Below, in pieces: positions 7,614 to 14,990 of a stretch of 19,700 nucleotides of DNA. The first letter of the stretch is position 1; the number at the start of each line of letters is the position of its first letter. The translations under genes and the position numbers were made by a program. Source of the stretch: Lentisphaeria bacterium (lineage in GTDB: Bacteria; Verrucomicrobiota; Lentisphaeria; Victivallales; UBA1829); NCBI GenBank assembly GCA_003526375.1, contig DPDG01000032.1, positions 1-19,700 on the forward strand. Reading direction: 5' to 3'. Below the pieces are notes generated by a model. That model had not been told where the DNA came from, made no database searches, and saw nothing but the letters and a program-made list of their open reading frames with translations.

Positions 7614-8441
7614 TTAATTCTGCCTGAAGTTCTTATTGATCGGGTTCCAATGTCCGAGTTTTGTCCAGTCACCGGTCTGGAGATAGGGCGTGGAGAGAAT
7701 GTTTTCTCCGCGAAGATTGGCGGCATGTCCGTCAGCATAAGTAATATTCATTCCGCCCTTTACTGCTGAATTTGCGGAGACTGCGGCTTCCATTCCGCTG
7801 TTTCCGGGATGGCGGTATCCGGCTCTGGCGAGATAACCTGCCGTATTAAAAACCATACGGGGTTGCGGGGAGGCGCCGGAGGCTTCCACAAGCAGGAACA
7901 GTTTGGTTGGCTGAACCACGATGGCTGTCATTTTCAGTTGAAGATTTTCCGTTGTGCCCCCTTTTCCCGTCAGATGTGCGTTTGTCGCATAGGAGAGCCC
8001 CCCTTTGCCTCCGGCGACCGACTCTTTCAATGGCGCTTCAGATTGTGACGGACATTTGGCTACCGGCACGTTTTGAGTCGGCAGGACATCCAGAGAGCCC
8101 ACGGAGCTGCCGGCATTCGCTTCGCCTGCCGTGGCGACGCCGATATAGTTCGCAATTGATCCGATGTAGGACTGGCTGTTATGGGCTGCAAGGCAGGTCT
8201 TCCTGCCGTGCTGATCCATTGGGCCGCCTCCTCCGAAACACGGGAAATAATCCTGATAGTCATTCACATACAGCGTAATGCCCAGTCCCAACTGTTTCAT
8301 GTTGTTCAGGCATGCGATGGCGCGTGCTTTCTCGCGGGCGCTGTTCAGTGCCGGAAGCAGCATACCCGCCAGAATTGCAATAATTGCAATAACGATGAGA
8401 AGCTCTATCAAGGTAAAACCATTTATACTTGTTCTTTTCAT
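7614..8441 (-). CDS. type II secretion/type IV pilin-like pseudopilin (prepilin-type N-terminal domain)
   Basis: A 275-residue protein beginning MKRTSINGFTLIELLIVIAI, a class III prepilin leader. The predicted prepilin-peptidase cut is after Gly8, leaving mature Phe1 and Glu5 (residues 9 and 13). A hydrophobic helix runs to about residue 30, followed by LPALNSAREKARAIACLNNMKQ. The C-terminal globular domain ends with YADGHAANLRG, the 'DGH' motif of the large planctomycete/Lentisphaerota pseudopilin group (DUF1559-like). Its ATG overlaps the lacI stop as ATGA (8438-8441), with AGGAGGT upstream inside lacI, so translation is coupled to the regulator. It is followed after 33 bp by the DUF4838 gene. 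No assembly ATPase, secretin or prepilin peptidase is nearby, so it must use machinery encoded elsewhere. Confidence 0.92.
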   Translation of the reverse strand: MKRTSINGFTLIELLIVIAIIAILAGMLLPALNSAREKARAIACLNNMKQLGLGITLYVNDYQDYFPCFGGGGPMDQHGRKTCLAAHNSQSYIGSIANYIGVATAGEANAGSSVGSLDVLPTQNVPVAKCPSQSEAPLKESVAGGKGGLSYATNAHLTGKGGTTENLQLKMTAIVVQPTKLFLLVEASGASPQPRMVFNTAGYLARAGYRHPGNSGMEAAVSANSAVKGGMNITYADGHAANLRGENILSTPYLQTGDWTKLGHWNPINKNFRQN

Positions 8442-9460
8442 CGGGGACCTCCTTTTTTTGATTTTTGTTTACCGGATGTTTCTCCGGTCTTCTGGTTATG
8501 GGCTGCAATTATGGCAATCATGTCGTCAAGCGCTTGAGCGGCGAAATCGCCATAATGAATATCTCCGAAAATCGTATCTTCCGGCAGGATCGGGGTTTCC
8601 GGTTTTTGAATTGTGCCGAGCGGCAGCATCGGGTGACGTTTTTCAAATCCCCTGCGCATACAGCAGAGAGTGTGAATTTCTCTGGCGATACGCATGTCCG
8701 GACAGAATACTCCGTCGAACGGGATTTCGGATGCGGCAAAGACCGGCAGCATGAGATCAAACATTCCGGTCGCCCTGCCTTTCCCGAAGTAGCAACGGTC
8801 CGGGGAAAACGTCATGCCGAATTCCGGCAGGAGCTTCCGGTAAGCGGCGAACAATTCATTTTCAAAGAAACTGTCCTGCCCCTCGTCAACATAAGCCAGT
8901 CTGCGGACTCCCCGCGCCTTGAACTGCGTGAGAATCCTGCGCAGATAATTTTCCGGATCCGTGGTGATGTTTCCGCATCCGGAAAGCAGAGACGGATCGT
9001 AATTTCCGATTACTATGACTGGAAGATTCAGGCGGCGCACCTCCTTCATCAGGGGCAGAGTCAGCATTCCGGTGATGAAAATGCCGTCAACGCGTTCATC
9101 GCGGAGAACGGACGGAAATTCATAAACGGAACTTTCCGTGCCGGAGAGTTTCACCAGCATCAGATGATAATGCCGGCTGCTGATTTCTCCGCCGAGTGCA
9201 TCAATCCAGTAGGAGTAGGCAGGGTTGGCAAACGTGGCTTCCACCATGAGAACTGCGATGTTGCGGGTTGCTCCTCCCCGTCCTTTCAGAACAAGGTCCT
9301 GAATGTTCGGGTTGAGTTTGTAGTTGAGTTTTTCACAGGCGTCAAACACTTTCGTGCAGGTTTCCGGGCAGAAACTGCCGTTGCCGCTGAGTATCCGCGA
9401 CACGGTAGACTTGGCAACGCCTGCCTGTCTGGCAACATCTCCCATGCTTATCATCTGCAC
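8438..9460 (-). CDS. LacI-family transcriptional regulator
   Basis: A 340-residue protein. The N-terminal helix-turn-helix is ISMGDVARQAGVAKSTVSRI (residues 4-23), followed by the hinge region YKLNPNIQDLVLKGRG. A periplasmic-binding-protein-like sensor domain begins at RNIAVLMVEA (~66) and runs to ~310. It has the usual VDGIFITG, PVIVIGNY and PFDGVFCPD segments. The C-terminal tail is Lys/Gly-rich (KQKSKKGGPR). The start is GTG at 9460 (AGGA 5 bp upstream) or the in-frame ATG at 9454 (11 bp spacing); both keep the whole HTH. The gene is first in the sugar locus, under a consensus promoter with two palindromes just downstream, so it is probably an autorepressor whose ligand is a sugar from the locus substrate. 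The effector identity cannot be read from the sequence. Confidence 0.92.
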   Translation of the reverse strand: MQMISMGDVARQAGVAKSTVSRILSGNGSFCPETCTKVFDACEKLNYKLNPNIQDLVLKGRGGATRNIAVLMVEATFANPAYSYWIDALGGEISSRHYHLMLVKLSGTESSVYEFPSVLRDERVDGIFITGMLTLPLMKEVRRLNLPVIVIGNYDPSLLSGCGNITTDPENYLRRILTQFKARGVRRLAYVDEGQDSFFENELFAAYRKLLPEFGMTFSPDRCYFGKGRATGMFDLMLPVFAASEIPFDGVFCPDMRIAREIHTLCCMRRGFEKRHPMLPLGTIQKPETPILPEDTIFGDIHYGDFAAQALDDMIAIIAAHNQKTGETSGKQKSKKGGPR

Positions 9461-9484
9461 CTGTTTCCTATCATTTCATTAATG

Positions 9485-9501
9485 ATGCAACTTGTTGCTT
9501 T
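9485..9501 (-). promoter_or_regulatory. probable LacI-type operator, distal copy
   Basis: ATGCAACTTGTTGCTTT contains the inverted repeat GCAAC-TT-GTTGC (9487-9498). It is identical over 17 bp to the copy at 9519-9535, 34 bp away. It lies ~25 bp upstream of the regulator's start, in the predicted 5' leader. It overlaps a second short palindrome, TCATTAATGA (9476-9485). The repeat and symmetry are directly seen; binding by the adjacent regulator is inference. Confidence 0.7.
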
Positions 9502-9518
9502 AATACGGAATATATCTC

Positions 9519-9535
9519 ATGCAACTTGTTGCTTT
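9519..9535 (-). promoter_or_regulatory. probable LacI-type operator, promoter-proximal copy
   Basis: The second identical copy of ATGCAACTTGTTGCTTT, with the palindrome core at 9521-9532. On the minus strand it begins ~3 bp downstream of the predicted transcription start (~9537). A bound dimer would block promoter clearance, the classic repressor position. A DNA loop or cooperative pair with the distal copy is possible, although the 34-bp spacing is not a whole number of helical turns. Confidence 0.75.
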
Positions 9536-9543
9536 TGTTATTA

Positions 9544-9571
9544 ATTATATTCTGAAATTTCTTTTTGTCAA
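9544..9571 (-). promoter_or_regulatory. consensus sigma70-type promoter of the lacI-pseudopilin-DUF4838 operon
   Basis: On the minus strand, TTGACA (9571-9566), a 16-bp spacer, then TATAAT (9549-9544): both hexamers match the consensus exactly. The predicted start is near 9537, giving a ~77-base leader to the GTG at 9460. A-tracts lie upstream of the -35 on this strand and could act as an UP element. Such a strong promoter makes sense if it is held down by the two operators immediately downstream. Confidence 0.8.
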
Positions 9572-9595
9572 TACCTTTGCGTTAAAAAAGACGGA

Positions 9596-9661
9596 TTTTT
9601 TTCAGTTTTTTGTGTCTCTTTACTTTCTCAATGGTGCTTGTCTCTTTTTTTCACCTTTTTT
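9596..9661. other. phased A/T tracts in the divergent intergenic region
   Basis: Runs of 6-7 T on the plus strand start at about 9596, 9606, 9645 and 9656. They form two pairs with 10-11 bp phasing, so the region is likely to be intrinsically curved. It sits between the minus-strand lacI promoter and the plus-strand oxidoreductase promoter. No gene is supported in 9461-9736. Confidence 0.4.
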
Positions 9662-9672
9662 GTGTTTGGAAC

Positions 9673-9700
9673 TTGATGCTGGACGGAAGCGTCTTATATT
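9673..9700 (+). promoter_or_regulatory. probable promoter of the oxidoreductase-mutL operon
   Basis: TTGATG (9673-9678), 16-bp spacer, TATATT (9695-9700). This is followed ~24 bp later by the GAGGAG ribosome binding site (9724-9729) and the ATG at 9737. The match to consensus is moderate, but position and spacing are right and no better candidate is seen. Confidence 0.5.
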
Positions 9701-9736
9701 TCCATGTGATATTGTAATTTCAAGAGGAGCTTTTCT

Positions 9737-10747
9737 ATGAAAATCATCATTTTCGGAGCCGGCCAGGCTGGATACACCGCCGCCAGAAGACTGAAGCAGA
9801 ATATGCCGGAGGCGGAGGTGCTGATCTTTGATCATGATGCCTGCGGGCTCTATGCGAAAATGCGTCTTCCCGATTATGTCGCCGGCAAAGTTGCGCGGGA
9901 AAAACTGATTCTGGCTTCCGGCGATGCCATGAGATCACAGGGAATAGAGCCTCATCTCGGTGAGAATATCGAAAGGATCGATCCTGCGGGAAAAGAAATT
10001 TTCACTTCTGCAGGAGAGGCTTATTCCTATGATATACTGATACTTGCGAGCGGGGCAAAGGCATTTGTCCCGCCGGTGAAAGGCGTGGAGAATGTGGATG
10101 TTTTCACTCTCCGAACGATGGAGGACGCCGACCGGATCATCGACAGGTCGCGGATCGTAAAAGATGCACTTGTGATCGGGGGCGGCCTGCTCGGGCTGGA
10201 AGCCGCATGGGCCCTGCGGGAACGCGGACTGGATGTCACGGTCGTTGAGTTCATGGACCGGCTTCTGCCGCGTCAGTTGGATGAGACGGAGTCTGCGATT
10301 CTTCTGGAAAAGCTTGGAGGGACGGGACTTCATTTCCGTCTCGGCATTTCCGCCGTGAATGTGGAAAAAGGAATATCGCCGGATTCCGTGAAAGTGACCT
10401 TTTCCGACGGTTCTTCCATGGATACCGGGCTGCTGCTTTTTTCCGCCGGAATCCGTTCGCAGATTCATCCCGCCGCCGACTGCGGGCTCAAGGTGAACAA
10501 GGCGATCATTGTGGATCACCGGTTCAGGACTTCGCTTCCCGATATTTATGCGATCGGCGACTGTGCCGAGATCGACGGGCGCACGTGGGGACTCTGGATC
10601 GCGGCAAAGGATCAGGGGGAGGCGCTTGGAGATATCCTGAGCGGGAAACGCGACTCTTTCGAGAGTCCCGTCTATACGCCGAGCCTGAAAATCTCAGGTG
10701 TCCAGCTCAAGGATATCTGCCGGGAAGCTGCGGAAAAGAAACAGTAA
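9737..10747 (+). CDS. FAD/NAD(P)-dependent pyridine nucleotide oxidoreductase (rubredoxin/ferredoxin-reductase or NirB-N-like)
   Basis: A 336-residue flavoprotein with two Rossmann folds. The FAD-binding GAGQAG is at 7-12, the NAD(P)-binding IGGGLLGLEAA at 147-157, the flavin-contact LILASGAKAF at 101-110 and the second FAD motif YAIGDCAE at 271-278. No CxxxxC redox disulfide is present, so it is not a glutathione or thioredoxin reductase. It lacks most of the C-terminal dimerisation domain of longer relatives, resembling short rubredoxin-NAD reductases or the N-terminal part of NirB-type proteins. It probably transfers electrons from NAD(P)H to a small iron-sulfur or rubredoxin-type carrier; no such partner is encoded in the window. 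GAGGAG lies 7 bp before the ATG. First gene of the plus-strand operon. Confidence 0.88.
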   Translation: MKIIIFGAGQAGYTAARRLKQNMPEAEVLIFDHDACGLYAKMRLPDYVAGKVAREKLILASGDAMRSQGIEPHLGENIERIDPAGKEIFTSAGEAYSYDILILASGAKAFVPPVKGVENVDVFTLRTMEDADRIIDRSRIVKDALVIGGGLLGLEAAWALRERGLDVTVVEFMDRLLPRQLDETESAILLEKLGGTGLHFRLGISAVNVEKGISPDSVKVTFSDGSSMDTGLLLFSAGIRSQIHPAADCGLKVNKAIIVDHRFRTSLPDIYAIGDCAEIDGRTWGLWIAAKDQGEALGDILSGKRDSFESPVYTPSLKISGVQLKDICREAAEKKQ

Positions 10748-10757
10748 GGATTTTTCG

Positions 10758-11309
10758 ATGAAACGTGTATCCGGGGCTGTTCTGCTGAAATCAATGCCGG
10801 TGAAGGGGAAGAAGAATTCCGCCGGCGGGAAGAAGTCTGTACAAAAGGCGGAGAAGAAAATTCTCAAGACCGCAAAAAAGGCGGAAAAGAGCGGAAAGAT
10901 GGCTTTCGACAAAAATCTGCGGTCCGGTACGGTGCCGTATCTGGTGGAGGACGATGGAACGGTCCGGGTCATGCTGGTGACACCGAGCGGAGGCGGTGCG
11001 TGGATGCTGCCGAAAGGAAACATCGAGAAGAATATGACGACGTATGAATCCGCGGCGAAAGAGGCTTTTGAGGAAGCGGGGGTTGTCGGCACATGCGATC
11101 CGGTGATGCTGGGGGCGTATCAGTTCAAGCAGTCGCAGTTCGTTCAGATTTTTCCTTTGCGGATTACACGGATTCTGGACCGGTGGGAGGAGACGGAGAA
11201 GCGGTCGCGTTTCCTGTTCAGGCTGGACAAGGCGGCGAAGGTCGTGGACAGCGATGACATCCGCTCGGTCCTGCTGAAGCTCAGGGATTATCTCGCAAAA
11301 CAGTCATAG
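10758..11309 (+). CDS. Nudix hydrolase with Lys-rich N-terminal extension
   Basis: A 183-residue protein. ATG at 10758 is chosen because AAGGA (10746-10750) sits 7 bp upstream. The frame stays open into the previous gene, but that is overlap. Residues ~11-49 are a Lys/Ala/Gly-rich segment (KGKKNSAGGKKSVQKAEKK and on) that looks disordered or nucleic-acid-binding. The Nudix fold follows: RSGTVPYLVEDDG, then WMLPKGNIEKNMTTYESAAK and EAFEEAGVVG. The Nudix box keeps EEAG, but Met93 stands where the first Glu is usual and Lys101 replaces Arg, as often seen in the diphosphoinositol-polyphosphate-phosphohydrolase-like subgroup. The substrate is a nucleoside diphosphate linked to another moiety or a polyphosphate; which one is unknown. 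It lies 10 bp after the oxidoreductase and 15 bp before the ABC gene. Confidence 0.88.
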   Translation: MKRVSGAVLLKSMPVKGKKNSAGGKKSVQKAEKKILKTAKKAEKSGKMAFDKNLRSGTVPYLVEDDGTVRVMLVTPSGGGAWMLPKGNIEKNMTTYESAAKEAFEEAGVVGTCDPVMLGAYQFKQSQFVQIFPLRITRILDRWEETEKRSRFLFRLDKAAKVVDSDDIRSVLLKLRDYLAKQS

Positions 11310-11324
11310 CATTGGGAGCCGTTC

Positions 11325-12341
11325 ATGGCGATTTTGAAGGTAGAAGGTTTGACAATCGAATTTCAGATGGAAGGCGGAATTCAGCCGACCGTCACGGATG
11401 TTTCTTTTTCGCTGGAAAAGGGGGAAATTCTCGCGCTGGTCGGGGAGAGCGGATGCGGAAAGAGCGTCTCATGCATGGCGCTGGCGCGTCTTCTGCCGGA
11501 GCCGCCCGCGCGGATTGCAGCAGGAAAAGTGATGTTGCAGAAGCGCGACGGCGCCGTTGTGGATGTATTGAAGCTTTCCGGAAGGGAACTGCGGAAGATC
11601 CGCGGCGGCGAGATCGCCTACATTTTTCAGGAGCCGTCGGTTTCGCTGAATCCGGTATTCCGTGTCGGCGAACAGATTGCCGAAGCGGTTTCCCTGCACC
11701 GTCCCGACGTCGCCGATCCCTGGGCGGAGGCGGTCGAGCTCCTGCGCCGGGTCGGGATACCGGAGCCCCGCGACCGGGTTTCGCGGTACCCGCATGAGCT
11801 TTCCGGCGGAATGCAGCAGAGAGTCATGATCGCAATGGCGATTGCGAGCCGTCCGTCGGTGCTGGTGGCGGATGAACCCACAACCGCGCTGGATGTGACG
11901 ATTCAGGCGCAGATACTGGATCTGCTTCTGGAGTTGCGCAGACAGATGGGAATGTCGATCATCCTTGTGACCCACAATCTCGGAATTGTATCGGAAACAG
12001 CGGATCATGTCGCCGTCATGTATGCGGGACGGATCGCGGAATATGCTCCGGTGCGTGAGCTGATCGACTCACCGGCGCATCCTTATACGAAAGCGCTTCT
12101 TTCGGCTGTACCTGTCCTCGGCAAAGAAAAGGGGCGCCTGTCCACGATTCCCGGTTCGGTGCCTTCCCCGGCGAATTTCCCTGCCGGATGCCGCTTTTCC
12201 GGACGTTGCGCCCTGTATGCGGAAGCATCCGCGGCGGAACAGGAACGCTGCCGCAACATCGTGCCGGAGTTCCGCAAAGTCGGCGCTTCGCACTATTGCG
12301 CCTGCCATCTGCTCAGACGCGGGGAGGATTCCCGATGCTGA
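11325..12341 (+). CDS. oligopeptide/dipeptide ABC transporter ATP-binding protein (OppD/DppD family)
   Basis: A 338-residue ABC ATPase. Walker A GESGCGKS at 40-47, Q-loop FQEPSVSLNP, signature LSGGMQQR at 159-166, Walker B LVADEPTTALD with Asp183-Glu184, and H-loop His217 in VTHNL are all intact. The C-terminal oligopeptide-transporter extension starts at HPYTKALLSAVP. It has the cysteine set C289, C295, C309 and C325/C327; related DppD proteins have been reported to hold an iron-sulfur cluster there. No permease, binding protein or OppF partner is present in the window, so it is an orphan here and its partners must be elsewhere. It starts 15 bp after the Nudix gene (GGGAG before the ATG) and overlaps the next gene by 7 bp. 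Confidence 0.92.
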   Translation: MAILKVEGLTIEFQMEGGIQPTVTDVSFSLEKGEILALVGESGCGKSVSCMALARLLPEPPARIAAGKVMLQKRDGAVVDVLKLSGRELRKIRGGEIAYIFQEPSVSLNPVFRVGEQIAEAVSLHRPDVADPWAEAVELLRRVGIPEPRDRVSRYPHELSGGMQQRVMIAMAIASRPSVLVADEPTTALDVTIQAQILDLLLELRRQMGMSIILVTHNLGIVSETADHVAVMYAGRIAEYAPVRELIDSPAHPYTKALLSAVPVLGKEKGRLSTIPGSVPSPANFPAGCRFSGRCALYAEASAAEQERCRNIVPEFRKVGASHYCACHLLRRGEDSRC

Positions 12342-13096
12342 AACCGCAGATACCGCTGACGAAACAGCTTGCGCCGCTGATTATTTTTCTGGCGATCGTG
12401 ATTCTCTGCACGCTGGTGATCAGCAACCGCCGCGCGGCGAAAAAGCGTGCGCAGGAAGCTGCGATCCTGCCGATGGAGGAACAGCAGCTCCGTATGGAGC
12501 TGAGCCCGTTCAAATACAGCGGAAACATGGTTATGGAGGGCGATTACGGTGAAAGAAGTTCGATCCCGCGTGTGGATTCGACCTTGCAGCAGGCGGCTGA
12601 TTACTGTGACAACGGAGAGTTCGATCAGGCGGAGGATGTGTTGCGGACCGCTCTGGTGTTTCATCATACGAACCCGAAACTTCTTTCCATGCTCGGCAGC
12701 GTTCTTTACATGCAGGGGAAATACAAAGACGCCGAAATGGTGTTCCGGCGTCAGGCGTTCCTGCGCCCGAACGACACTTCGGTCTACAACAATCTCGGCG
12801 CGGCGCTGGCGAAGCAGAGAAAATTCCGCGAGGCGATCACGACTGCGGAAAAAGGTCTGCGGATGGAACCGGCGTCCTCAATCGCCGCACTGAATCTTTC
12901 CGGGATTCATTCGATGGCGGGGAATACGGAGAAGGCGATCGAATATTTCAAGAAAGCCTATGATATGCTGGGGGAACGGATTCTGCCGCTTTCCGGCGAT
13001 CCGAATTTCGACAATATCCGCAATCAGGAGGGATTCCGGAAGATCATTGATCAGGCGCGCGAAAAATCATTTCACGGATCACAGGCGGACAAATGA
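12335..13096 (+). CDS. membrane-anchored TPR protein
   Basis: A 253-residue protein. ATG at 12335 overlaps the end of the ABC gene and has GGGGAGGA (12321-12328) upstream. One transmembrane helix (residues ~12-29, LAPLIIFLAIVILCTLVI) is followed by the positive stretch NRRAAKKR. Then come about four tetratricopeptide repeats (~82-213), with recognisable DNGEFDQAEDVLRTAL, MQGKYKDAEMVFRRQ and AGNTEKAIEYFKKAY. The sequence gives no enzymatic motif; TPR proteins usually act as scaffolds. Positive charges directly after the helix suggest either that the TPR domain stays on the cytoplasmic side or that the topology is mixed; I cannot decide. The stop overlaps the mutL start (ATGA), so its expression is tied to mutL. 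Confidence 0.85.
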   Translation: MLKPQIPLTKQLAPLIIFLAIVILCTLVISNRRAAKKRAQEAAILPMEEQQLRMELSPFKYSGNMVMEGDYGERSSIPRVDSTLQQAADYCDNGEFDQAEDVLRTALVFHHTNPKLLSMLGSVLYMQGKYKDAEMVFRRQAFLRPNDTSVYNNLGAALAKQRKFREAITTAEKGLRMEPASSIAALNLSGIHSMAGNTEKAIEYFKKAYDMLGERILPLSGDPNFDNIRNQEGFRKIIDQAREKSFHGSQADK

Positions 13097-14982
13097 GCAA
13101 GATACAGCTTCTGACGGAACAGATTTACAATAAAATCGCCGCGGGCGAGGTGGTGGAGCGTCCGGCTTCGGTACTGAAGGAACTCCTTGAAAATTCTCTG
13201 GATGCGGGAGCGCTCAGGATCGCAGTGACGATACGGAAAGCGGGGGAACAGTTGATCTCGGTCGTTGACGACGGCGAGGGGATGGACCCCGATGATGCGA
13301 TTCTCTGTTTTGAGGCGCATGCGACGAGTAAGATCAAAACCGAAAAGGATCTCTATGCGATTTCATCTTTCGGGTTCCGCGGTGAGGCGATGCCGAGTAT
13401 TGCCTCCGTCTCGAAAGTGACGCTCCGCACGCGCCGCCGCAATACGGCAGAGGGATTTGAAGTTGTCATCAACGGCGGGAAAATGGTTTCCTCCGCGCCG
13501 TTCGGCTGTGCGCCCGGAACGGAGGTCGTCGTGCGCGATTTGTTCTTCAATACCCCGGCGAGACGGAAATTCCTGCGGAGCCAGGCTACCGAGGAGAAGC
13601 ATATCAGCGAGATGATCACGAATATCTCGCTGGCGCATCCGGAAATCAGCTTTGAATTGACATTCGACGGGCGTCCGTTTATCACAAGCCCGGCGGCGAA
13701 GGACCTGATCCCGCGCATCCGTGAACTGTTCGGGCGCGATTACGCGGACGCAATGATCCCCGTTTCCAGAAGCGAGCGCGGGATCAATGTGACCGGGTTC
13801 ATTGCCAGACGCTCTTTCACGCGCCCGACCCGCCTTGAACAACGGGTGTTCGTGAATGGGCGTCCGATCGAATCGCAGGCGGTCTATCGCGGAATCCGCG
13901 AGGGGTGCGGACCGACTCTCGACAAAGGGCGTTATCAGCCGTGTATTCTTTTCCTTTCGCTGAACCCGGCACTGGTGGATGTGAATGTGCATCCGGCGAA
14001 GCGCGAGGTGCGTTTTTCCAGTGACTACGAGGTCACGGGGGCGGTCCGTTCCGCAGTCGGCGCCGCATTGCGTGCCGCGGAGACTGCGATCATTGATCTG
14101 GGCAATTATAACGCTGCGGCGCCGGCAGGTTCTCCGGATGCCGGAAGCGTCTCACCTGCGCCGTTTCCAGAGATTCCCGCAGTGCCGTTCGAGTTTCACC
14201 GTGAACCGGATTTTTCCGGCATCGACCGGGTGATGGCGAATGCGTTTGTGGATTATACGCCTTCACTTCTGAAACCGGTTCTTGCGACTGCGGCGTCTTT
14301 GCCCGGTTTTGCAACGCCTCAGGAGGAGCGGCGGGAAGAGTTGAAGCTGGAACGTGACGAGGCTCCGGCGGTTGCGGAACAGGCGCCGTCCGTGGAAGAG
14401 AAGGCGGAACCGCTGGGGCTTCGCCTGATCGGGATTTTCTCCGACACTTACATTCTCGCGGAAAAGGCGGACGGTTTGATTCTGATCGACCAGCATGCGG
14501 CGCACGAACGGGTGCTTTTCGAACGTATCCTGAAAGGGGTGGACGGCAACTTGTCGCAGCGTCTGCTGATTCCCGTGACCATTGATCTTTCCCGTTCGGA
14601 CATGGTGTTTCTTTCCAAAAACGCGGAGTTTGTGGAGAAGGTGGGATATGAGATTGAGCTGTTCGGGCAGAATACGATCAAGCTGAACGCGATTCCTGCC
14701 GCATTGTCTCAGGATAACGCGGGAAACACCTTCAAGGACATGCTTTCCCGCGCGATTGACAGCGGCAGTTCTTCGACGTCGCGGACCGATCTGGAGACGG
14801 TTGCCATGAGTGCCTGCAAAGCGGCGGTCAAGGCGAATGACAAGCTGACGGTTGAGGAGGCGGTTGCCCTGCTGAAACAGCTTTCTCTGTGCGAACAGCC
14901 TTTCACATGCCCCCACGGCCGTCCGACGATCCTGAATATCTCCACCAAAGAGATCGAACGCCGTTTCGGCCGCCGGGGATGA
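13093..14982 (+). CDS. mutL: DNA mismatch repair protein MutL
   Basis: A 629-residue MutL. The N-terminal GHKL ATPase has ENSLDAGA (33-40), DDGEGMD (59-65), HATSKI (76-81) and GFRGEAMPSIASVS (94-107), the standard nucleotide-binding and lid motifs. A variable linker (~330-445) leads to the C-terminal dimerisation/nuclease domain. That domain keeps the endonuclease motif DQHA-x2-E-x4-E (466-477), ACKAAV (574-579) and CPHGRPT (606-612). This is therefore the nicking type of MutL found in bacteria without MutH, not the E. coli type. It acts with MutS, which is not in the window, to direct strand removal after mismatch recognition. The start overlaps the TPR stop as ATGA with no independent strong ribosome binding site, so translation is probably coupled. 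It is last in the operon; no terminator is seen before the convergent gene 8 bp away. Confidence 0.97.
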   Translation: MSKIQLLTEQIYNKIAAGEVVERPASVLKELLENSLDAGALRIAVTIRKAGEQLISVVDDGEGMDPDDAILCFEAHATSKIKTEKDLYAISSFGFRGEAMPSIASVSKVTLRTRRRNTAEGFEVVINGGKMVSSAPFGCAPGTEVVVRDLFFNTPARRKFLRSQATEEKHISEMITNISLAHPEISFELTFDGRPFITSPAAKDLIPRIRELFGRDYADAMIPVSRSERGINVTGFIARRSFTRPTRLEQRVFVNGRPIESQAVYRGIREGCGPTLDKGRYQPCILFLSLNPALVDVNVHPAKREVRFSSDYEVTGAVRSAVGAALRAAETAIIDLGNYNAAAPAGSPDAGSVSPAPFPEIPAVPFEFHREPDFSGIDRVMANAFVDYTPSLLKPVLATAASLPGFATPQEERREELKLERDEAPAVAEQAPSVEEKAEPLGLRLIGIFSDTYILAEKADGLILIDQHAAHERVLFERILKGVDGNLSQRLLIPVTIDLSRSDMVFLSKNAEFVEKVGYEIELFGQNTIKLNAIPAALSQDNAGNTFKDMLSRAIDSGSSSTSRTDLETVAMSACKAAVKANDKLTVEEAVALLKQLSLCEQPFTCPHGRPTILNISTKEIERRFGRRG

Positions 14983-14990
14983 TGCGTGTC

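Noticed and set aside
8465..9544. 359-codon open frame on the plus strand
   Set aside because: Entirely antisense to the clear LacI-family gene and its promoter; no domain motifs.
12188..12334. 49-codon N-terminal extension of the TPR protein
   Set aside because: Overlaps the conserved C-terminal domain of the ABC ATPase; the ATG at 12335 has a strong ribosome binding site and directly precedes the membrane helix.
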